Below, one piece after another: positions 14,226-19,056 of a DNA stretch of 19,056 nt. Within the stretch, counting starts at the first letter, position 1. Each line of letters starts with the position of its first letter. Source of the DNA: Acidobacteriota bacterium (GTDB lineage: Bacteria; Acidobacteriota; Terriglobia; Terriglobales; Acidobacteriaceae); contig JAEZPW010000113.1 in the NCBI GenBank assembly GCA_023441255.1, positions 1 through 19,056 of the forward strand, in the 5' to 3' direction. The notes under the pieces were generated by a model. It was given only the letters and a program-made list of their open reading frames with translations. It ran no database searches and was not told the origin of the DNA. Position numbers and translations under genes: made by a program.

Positions 14226-14276
14226 CTCACCCTGGCGCCGAAATTCACGGCGCGAGGGTGGGGCACCGGCGGTGCC
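14226..14276 (+). repeat. GGGGCACC hairpin element F plus ggcacc/ggtgcc stem
   Basis: Arms caccctggcgccg (14228-14240) and cggcgcgagggtg (14248-14260) pair at 12 of 13 positions, followed by ggggcacc. A second small stem is ggcacc-ggc-ggtgcc (14262-14276). It starts 54 nt after the phosphorylase gene. The 274-nt convergent gap 14173-14446 contains only this, the next repeat and a small stem. Confidence 0.75.
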
Positions 14277-14279
14277 TTT

Positions 14280-14366
14280 GTCATTCGGAATGCCAGCGAG
14301 GAACGCCTACGCCATCAACAGTGTTGGTCGGTAGAGGTTCCTCGTCGCTTTGCTCCTCGGAATGAC
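14280..14366. repeat. GTCATTCGGAA..TTCCGAATGAC palindromic repeat, copy 2
   Basis: The left arm (14280-14304, gtcattcggaa..gcgaggaac) and right arm (14337-14366, gttcctcg..ctcggaatgac) form an imperfect inverted repeat around about 32 nt. The right half matches 11516-11541. It reads as a complete unit of the dispersed repeat seen as a single arm at 11511-11543. Confidence 0.65.
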
Positions 14367-14422
14367 AACGTTCGAAATAGTCACAGGCCTTCACCGCTAC
14401 GAAAACAGATCGCTGGCTTCGG

Positions 14423-14438
14423 GCCGCGTGATCGCGGC
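14423..14438 (-). terminator. Possible stem-loop after the GH74 gene
   Basis: gccgcg-tgat-cgcggc is a perfect 6-bp stem that begins 8 nt past the GH74 stop on the minus strand. No run of U follows, so it is at best a weak or assisted terminator. Confidence 0.3.
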
Positions 14439-14446
14439 GGTTCCTC

Positions 14447-16678
14447 TCACTGCACCGGATCACCGTACAAAATGCCACGGCCGTGCGTGCCGACGTAGAC
14501 GCGGCCGTACTGCTTCGGGTCGCCGGTGATGTGCAGGAGCAGGCCCCACTGATGCTGGTCGTCGTTGATGCGGACCCACGAGTGCGCCGCGTCGTCGGAG
14601 CGGAAGATGCCGCGCTGGCCGTTTACGGTGCCAATCATGTAGAGCGAAGGATAGTCTTCGCCGGGTGCGGCCTTGCCGTAACCGAAGGCGTGCAGCTGTT
14701 CGACACCGCCGAGGCGGGTGAACGTCTTGCCTGTGTCGGTGCTGTGGTATAGGCCGTCCCAGGCGGCAAGCCACAGATCTCCTTCGCGGCCCGGGGTGGC
14801 GTAGATGCGGTCCTGTCCGCCACGGTCGTCGCCGCGCCAGCCGCGTTGAGGCAGGCCCTCGGGCAGGACGAGAGGTTGTTCCGCGAACGTTGCTGCGCCG
14901 TCGTTGCTGACGAAGAGCTTGCCCTCGAATAGCGCCAGTGCGTAGAACTTCTGCGGGTTGACGCGGTCGGCGATGACGCGCGTGTTGGCTGGAATGCCCT
15001 GCGAGTTCGTCCAGCTGGCCCCACGATCGCGGGTAAACGAAACCGGCCGTCTCTCCGGTGACCACACCCAGGTGATTCCGTCGGAGGAGAGGGCGACGTG
15101 GCCGAGCTGCGCTTCCTTCGACGGTACCGACGTTGGTTCGGCCCAGGTCTTTCCGCCGTCGAGCGAGTAGCCGATGTGACCGCCGCGATGGTGCATGGAG
15201 GCGCGGCCTACGCGCACGATGATTTCAGGCTTGTTTTCGGCCGAGGCGAGGCCGTTCGTGTTGCCGAAGTAAGGCGGGTTGAACTCGCCTTCGGGCGCTG
15301 GCTTGTCGACGTCCCAATGGACGAACCCGGCGTAGTCGCCGATGGCCGTGATGAGCGGCGCGCCCTTGGCGGGGCTGAGCAACTCAAGCGCGACCGTCTC
15401 TTCAATGCCGGTGGACATCACGCTCCACGTGGTCGGCTTGCCGGAATCGGCGGCGGTAAGGTTGAACGTTTCCCAGCCGCCGTAACCGGTGGTGAACATG
15501 GCGTGGTCGGGATTGAGTGGATCGATCTCGATGTCAAAGAACCAGTGGAGGGGCGTGGCTTTCAGGTAGGGCGCGAGCGAATAGTCGAAGGTCGCGCCGG
15601 ACAGCACAGGCTTCCACGTTTTGCCGCCGTCGGTGCTGCGGAATATCTCGTCGCCGCCGGGCTTCATGTAGCGTGCGTAGGAGCTGACGATGAGCACCTT
15701 GGGATTGCGGGCGTCGACCGAGACGGCGGCGTACCCGAAGGCGGCGGTATCGGTGGGCTTGTCGGGCGTGATGTCAGTCCACTGGCCGGTTTTGGTGTTC
15801 AGCTTCCAGACGGCGCCGTTCTTCATCGGGCCCGGGCCGCCGTTGGTGCCGTACGAAAGGTAAAGCGTGCCGTCGGACGCGAGAATACCGTGCGTCGGGC
15901 GATATTGTGTGGGCTGTCCGGGAATGGCTTGCCAGGTTTTGCCGGCGTCGGTGCTGCGGAACAGGTTGTCGCGGTTCATAAGCGAGACACCGACGTAGAT
16001 GGTTGAACTCGGCTTTCCTTTGCCGCCGCTCTTGGGATCGAAGATTGGGAACACGATGCCGCTGCCGTCGCTTCCCCACCAATTGCGGTGCTCGCGGTCG
16101 GGCTCAGGCTCGGAAACGTCGGGGAAGCTCTCGACGCGGCTCCACGTCACGCCGGCGTCACGGCTGGTCCAGAGGCCGTTGTGGCGCGTGCCGAGGAACA
16201 GGATGCGTCCGTCGTTCGGATCGACTGCCATGCGCTCGCCGTTGCCGCGTCCATTCTCGTTGCCGCCGAATTTGAAGGGCACGTCGGTGCGCTGCCACGT
16301 CTTGCCGCGATCGGTGGAACGCAGGACGGCGCCGTTGGGAGTGCCCGGGTTGGTGTAGGTGCCGCAGGCCATGTAAGCGCGGTTGGGATCGTTCGGGTCG
16401 AGCGCAATGCTCTCGACGCCCATCAGGTTGGCGTCTTTATAGGAAACCCAGTCGAGCATTGGCGCCCAGCGTTTCGCGTTGTCGTTCCAGCGATAGGCTC
16501 CGCCCATGTCGGTGCGGGCATAACGCACGCCCTTGGCGGTCGGATGGAAGATGATGCCGTCGACAAAACCGCCGCCAACGATCTGGACGTTTTTCCAGGT
16601 GTAGGGCGCGGAGGTTTGGGCGGATGCGACTGTCGCGATCAGGGCGAGTATGAGTACGGCGATGAAGTATCGTTTCAT
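14447..16678 (-). CDS. Secreted GH74 xyloglucanase
   Basis: 743 residues from ATG 16678. Residues 1-20 form a signal peptide (MKRYFIAVLILALIATVASA). The rest is the tandem seven-bladed double propeller of GH74, which cuts the beta-1,4-glucan backbone of xyloglucan. Both catalytic aspartates appear: Asp58 in YARTDMGGAYRW (base) and Asp448 in ITAIGDYAGFVH (acid). Asp-box type motifs (S.D.G.TW) occur at 121-128, 172-179, 242-249, 348-355, 505-512 and, in weaker form, 591-598, 646-653 and 694-701. Length fits a single catalytic unit without a binding module. An upstream start at 16744 would add 22 residues unlike a signal sequence. It follows the GH31 gene on the same strand after 185 nt filled by hairpins, and the pair suggests extracellular xyloglucan cutting followed by xylose removal. 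Confidence 0.88.
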   Translation of the reverse strand: MKRYFIAVLILALIATVASAQTSAPYTWKNVQIVGGGFVDGIIFHPTAKGVRYARTDMGGAYRWNDNAKRWAPMLDWVSYKDANLMGVESIALDPNDPNRAYMACGTYTNPGTPNGAVLRSTDRGKTWQRTDVPFKFGGNENGRGNGERMAVDPNDGRILFLGTRHNGLWTSRDAGVTWSRVESFPDVSEPEPDREHRNWWGSDGSGIVFPIFDPKSGGKGKPSSTIYVGVSLMNRDNLFRSTDAGKTWQAIPGQPTQYRPTHGILASDGTLYLSYGTNGGPGPMKNGAVWKLNTKTGQWTDITPDKPTDTAAFGYAAVSVDARNPKVLIVSSYARYMKPGGDEIFRSTDGGKTWKPVLSGATFDYSLAPYLKATPLHWFFDIEIDPLNPDHAMFTTGYGGWETFNLTAADSGKPTTWSVMSTGIEETVALELLSPAKGAPLITAIGDYAGFVHWDVDKPAPEGEFNPPYFGNTNGLASAENKPEIIVRVGRASMHHRGGHIGYSLDGGKTWAEPTSVPSKEAQLGHVALSSDGITWVWSPERRPVSFTRDRGASWTNSQGIPANTRVIADRVNPQKFYALALFEGKLFVSNDGAATFAEQPLVLPEGLPQRGWRGDDRGGQDRIYATPGREGDLWLAAWDGLYHSTDTGKTFTRLGGVEQLHAFGYGKAAPGEDYPSLYMIGTVNGQRGIFRSDDAAHSWVRINDDQHQWGLLLHITGDPKQYGRVYVGTHGRGILYGDPVQ

Positions 16679-16702
16679 ATAGTGTCTCAATGTTTTTCTG
16701 CC

Positions 16703-16785
16703 GTCCCTCCGGGACTCGCGGTCTTTTCGCTGTTCACCGGGCACTCACGTGCCGGGCTAGCAACTGACGCCCCTTCGGGGCTAAC
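16703..16785. repeat. Array of short hairpins (GGGCTA/GGGGCTAA type), second copy
   Basis: Small stems in series: gtccc-tcc-gggac (16703-16715), ccgggcac/gtgccggg (16737-16756, 7 of 8 pairs, followed by cta) and gcccc-ttc-ggggc (16769-16781, followed by taa). This is the same style as 7354-7479. It lies just upstream of the GH74 start on the minus strand. Confidence 0.65.
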
Positions 16786-16804
16786 CACGCGCAGGTCAAT
16801 GTGG

Positions 16805-16843
16805 AAAGACCCACACAAGCAAAGTCGGCTTGTGTGGGCCACC
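16805..16843 (+). repeat. GGGGCACC-family hairpin element G (variant GGGCCACC)
   Basis: aaagaccc at the left end, then perfect 11-bp arms cccacacaagc (16810-16820) and gcttgtgtggg (16828-16838), then ccacc. On the minus strand it lies 21 nt past the GH31 stop and the stem is followed by TCTTTCC, so it might partly terminate GH31 transcripts. Confidence 0.75.
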
Positions 16844-16863
16844 GTTGTTTTGGTTCAACTTCG

Positions 16864-19056
16864 TTACTGCAGTTTCAGGCTTACCGCTTCGCCCTTGTAC
16901 TGAACAGTCTTGAGCGGCGTCGGGTCGAAGCTGAAGCCGGTGGGCTTCTGCTGCGATACCAGCACCACCTGGAACATTCGCGATTCGAGCATGCCGGGGA
17001 ACTTGCCCTGGCGCTTGCCGATGGTCAGCGTGCGCGAGGCTTCGTTCCACTGCATGGGGATCTGCGCGAACATGCCTTTTTCGTAGTTGTAGTTGGTGCC
17101 TTCGTCTTCGTAGAGCGTGAACTGGCCGTTCGCGCCGGCGTAGACGTAGAGCGTGATGGGATCAGACTGCTTCTCGGCGATGTACTGGCGTTCGGGGCCG
17201 AACGGGATGATCGATCCCGCGCGGACGAACACCGGCATCGCATCGAGTGGCGCAGGCGCGTCGAACGTCTTTCCGGCTGCGGCGGCCTTGCCGGTCCAGA
17301 AGTCGTACCAGATTGCGCCCTTCGGCAGATAAACCGAGCGGGTGCGCGCCTGGTACTTCGTCACCGGTGCGACCAGGAACTCGTGGCCGAACATGTATTG
17401 GTCGTTGAGTTCGCGCGCGGTCGTATCCGTCGGGAAGTCCATGACGAGCGGTCGCATGAACGAACCATCGTTGTGCGTGACGTCGCCGGCGAGCGAATAG
17501 ATGTAGGGGAACATGCGGTAGCGCAGGTGATCGAACTTCACGTGCGCCTTGTAGGCCGGATGCTGCTCGCCGCCCATGGTCCACATCTCGCGCACGCGGC
17601 CTTCGCCGTGTACGCGGAGCAGCGGAGTGAAGGTGCCGAACTGGAACCAGCGCGCGTTCAGTTCGAACCAGTCTTCGTCATCTTTCGGCTTGGGGTTCTT
17701 CGTCCCGACGCGTTCGGGGACGGCATAACCGCCCACGTCCTGCGTCCAGTAAGGCGCGCCGGCGATGGCGAGGTCGAGCCCAGCGGGAATCTGCTTGGCC
17801 ATCGCGGTCCAGGTGGCGCTGATGTCGCCCGACCACGAAGCCGCGGAGTAGCGCTGCTCGCCCAGGTATCCCGAACGAGTAAGAATGAAGACACGCTGGT
17901 TGGGTGCGGCGCTGCGCTGGCCTTCGTAGACACCCTTACTGTTGAGCAGGGCGTATCCGTTGAACACGCGCGATGCGGTGCCCATGTGGGTCTTCGGGAA
18001 ATGCGTCTTCTGGCCATCGATGGTTGGCGGCGAAGGAGTGAGGTCAGGCTCGGTGGCGTCCATCCACCAGGCGTCGATGCCACGCTTGAATAGCCGCTCA
18101 TTCACCTGTTCCCAGAAGAGTTTGCGCGCCTCGGGATTGTAGGCGTCGTACATGGCATAGACGTAGCCGAGCCAGTCCTTCATCTGCTCGTCGAGGTTCG
18201 GCTGGTAGAGATAGCCGGCCTTGTGCATGGCCTCGAAGTTGTCGGTGCCCGGATAGAACTTGCCCCAGACGGAAATCATCAGGTGCGTGTTCAGGTCGTG
18301 AATGGCCTTGATCCACGCGTCGGGATTGGGGAAGCGCTTTGCGTCGAACTGGTGTGAGCCCCACTTGTCGGGCTCCCAGTATTGCCAGTCCTGCACGATG
18401 TTGTCGAAGGGGATTTTGCGGTCGCGGAAGCCCTTCACGACGTCCAGAACTTCCTGCGCGTTCTCGTATTTCTGGCGGGACTGCCACAGACCGAACGCCC
18501 ATGCGGGCATCAGGTTGGCTTTGCCGGTGAGCGTTCGCATGCCGGCTACGACGGTGTCGAGCTTGGGGCCGTAGACGAAGTAATAGTCGATGCCGTCGCC
18601 CACTTCCGACCAGAGCGAAGTCTTGTCGGCTTCGGGGGAAGGCGTCTTCCAGGTGAGCTGGATGGTCGAGCCCTGCTCGGTGTCCCACTCGATCTTGATC
18701 GGATAGTTCTTGTTGGCTTCGAGGTGGACCTTCACCTGGTCGTCGTTGGTGAGCCAGTTCTGGCGCCAGTGGTTGATGACCAGTTTGCCGTCGAGCCAGA
18801 CTTTGATGCCGCCGTTGCTGTAGGTCTTGAACTGGTAGTCGCCGGTCTCGGGCGCGAGGACAGAGCCTTCCCACTGACGGTCGGGATGCTTGATGGCGTT
18901 GGAACCGTCTTCAGCAGTTGCAGGCGGGTAGTTGATGTCGATCTTCGGGGCTTTGGTCGCGGGATCGGTGCCGTCCATAAGGCTCTCGGTCAGGCCGCCC
19001 GGTTCGCCGTTCTTGTCCAGCAGGTTCGCCGGTGGGATCGCCACCCAGGGGCGCAG
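16864..19056 (-). CDS. GH31 alpha-xylosidase with PA14 domain (5' end beyond the window)
   Basis: 730 residues are visible; the frame is open through the window edge, so the start and signal peptide are missing. Numbering is from the first visible residue. It should remove non-reducing alpha-1,6-xylose from xyloglucan oligosaccharides. A PA14-like insert (about 62-136: QWEGSVLAPETGDYQF..GGIKVWLDGKLV..HLEANKNYPIKIEW) precedes the catalytic barrel, an arrangement known from Cellvibrio Xyl31A. In the barrel, the nucleophile is Asp333 in WWMDATEPD and the acid/base Asp411 in SWSGDISATW. TRSGYLGEQRY, APYWTQDVGGY and FTPLLRVHGEG are other GH31 landmarks. The C-terminal beta domains (from about 560) are complete. 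WWMDATEPD fits alpha-xylosidases well, though alpha-glucosidase activity cannot be excluded. The GH74 gene downstream on the same strand supports xyloglucan as substrate. Confidence 0.88.
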   Translation of the reverse strand: MRPWVAIPPANLLDKNGEPGGLTESLMDGTDPATKAPKIDINYPPATAEDGSNAIKHPDRQWEGSVLAPETGDYQFKTYSNGGIKVWLDGKLVINHWRQNWLTNDDQVKVHLEANKNYPIKIEWDTEQGSTIQLTWKTPSPEADKTSLWSEVGDGIDYYFVYGPKLDTVVAGMRTLTGKANLMPAWAFGLWQSRQKYENAQEVLDVVKGFRDRKIPFDNIVQDWQYWEPDKWGSHQFDAKRFPNPDAWIKAIHDLNTHLMISVWGKFYPGTDNFEAMHKAGYLYQPNLDEQMKDWLGYVYAMYDAYNPEARKLFWEQVNERLFKRGIDAWWMDATEPDLTPSPPTIDGQKTHFPKTHMGTASRVFNGYALLNSKGVYEGQRSAAPNQRVFILTRSGYLGEQRYSAASWSGDISATWTAMAKQIPAGLDLAIAGAPYWTQDVGGYAVPERVGTKNPKPKDDEDWFELNARWFQFGTFTPLLRVHGEGRVREMWTMGGEQHPAYKAHVKFDHLRYRMFPYIYSLAGDVTHNDGSFMRPLVMDFPTDTTARELNDQYMFGHEFLVAPVTKYQARTRSVYLPKGAIWYDFWTGKAAAAGKTFDAPAPLDAMPVFVRAGSIIPFGPERQYIAEKQSDPITLYVYAGANGQFTLYEDEGTNYNYEKGMFAQIPMQWNEASRTLTIGKRQGKFPGMLESRMFQVVLVSQQKPTGFSFDPTPLKTVQYKGEAVSLKLQ

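Noticed and set aside
15098..16006. Plus-strand open frame opposite the GH74 gene (302 codons)
   Set aside because: Antisense to conserved propeller repeats; no motif or ribosome binding site.
16801..18093. Plus-strand open frame opposite the GH31 gene (430 codons)
   Set aside because: It begins inside hairpin element G and is composed of shadow-type Arg/Val/Glu repeats.

Overview
The window looks like a piece of an acidobacterial chromosome, probably of the Terriglobia (subdivision 1) type. The grounds are GC-rich coding sequence, many secreted or lipoprotein carbohydrate-active enzymes, Tat-exported sugar oxidoreductase and isomerase proteins, a beta-propeller lactonase lipoprotein with a Gly/Ser-rich stalk, and gaps packed with short palindromic repeats. 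This assignment is inference from gene content; there is no rRNA or tRNA gene here.

Layout. 106-1749 (-) is a GH35 beta-galactosidase. 4900-1966 (-) is a three-gene run: a Tat-signal Gfo/Idh/MocA oxidoreductase, a Tat-signal TIM-barrel sugar isomerase/epimerase broken by one in-frame TAG, and a small membrane-anchored protein. 5164-5712 (+) is a secreted orphan of lower GC. 5982-7223 (+) is a seven-bladed beta-propeller lipoprotein. 7224-7675 holds hairpin arrays and a truncated lysyl-tRNA synthetase fragment. 7676-9097 (+) is an apolipoprotein N-acyltransferase-like membrane protein. 11302-9279 (-) is a two-gene unit of a secreted ankyrin/Cys-rich protein and a GH113-like mannanase lipoprotein, joined by an ATGA overlap. 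Diverging from it, 11602-14172 (+) encodes cellobiose 2-epimerase and mannosylglucose phosphorylase. 19056-14447 (-) encodes a PA14-GH31 alpha-xylosidase, cut by the window edge, and a GH74 xyloglucanase.

How the genes fit together. Two hemicellulose systems sit side by side. The mannan set is a mannanase for the cell surface, then an epimerase that turns mannobiose into mannosylglucose, then a GH130 phosphorylase that splits it to mannose-1-phosphate and glucose. The two divergent units share a 299-nt gap that contains a perfect 6-3-6 palindrome. The xyloglucan set is a GH74 backbone enzyme, a GH31 alpha-xylosidase for side chains, and the distal GH35 galactosidase for galactosyl caps. No transporter, SusC/D pair or dedicated regulator is visible.

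The strongest unexplained structure is in the repeats. At least seven hairpin elements carry GGGGCACC or a close variant, all with that end on the + strand whatever the direction of the nearby genes. One lies inside a coding sequence and supplies part of a lipoprotein signal peptide. Other repeats supply a Shine-Dalgarno sequence, surround a start codon as a 15-nt tandem array, or mark the exact break of the lysyl-tRNA synthetase fragment.
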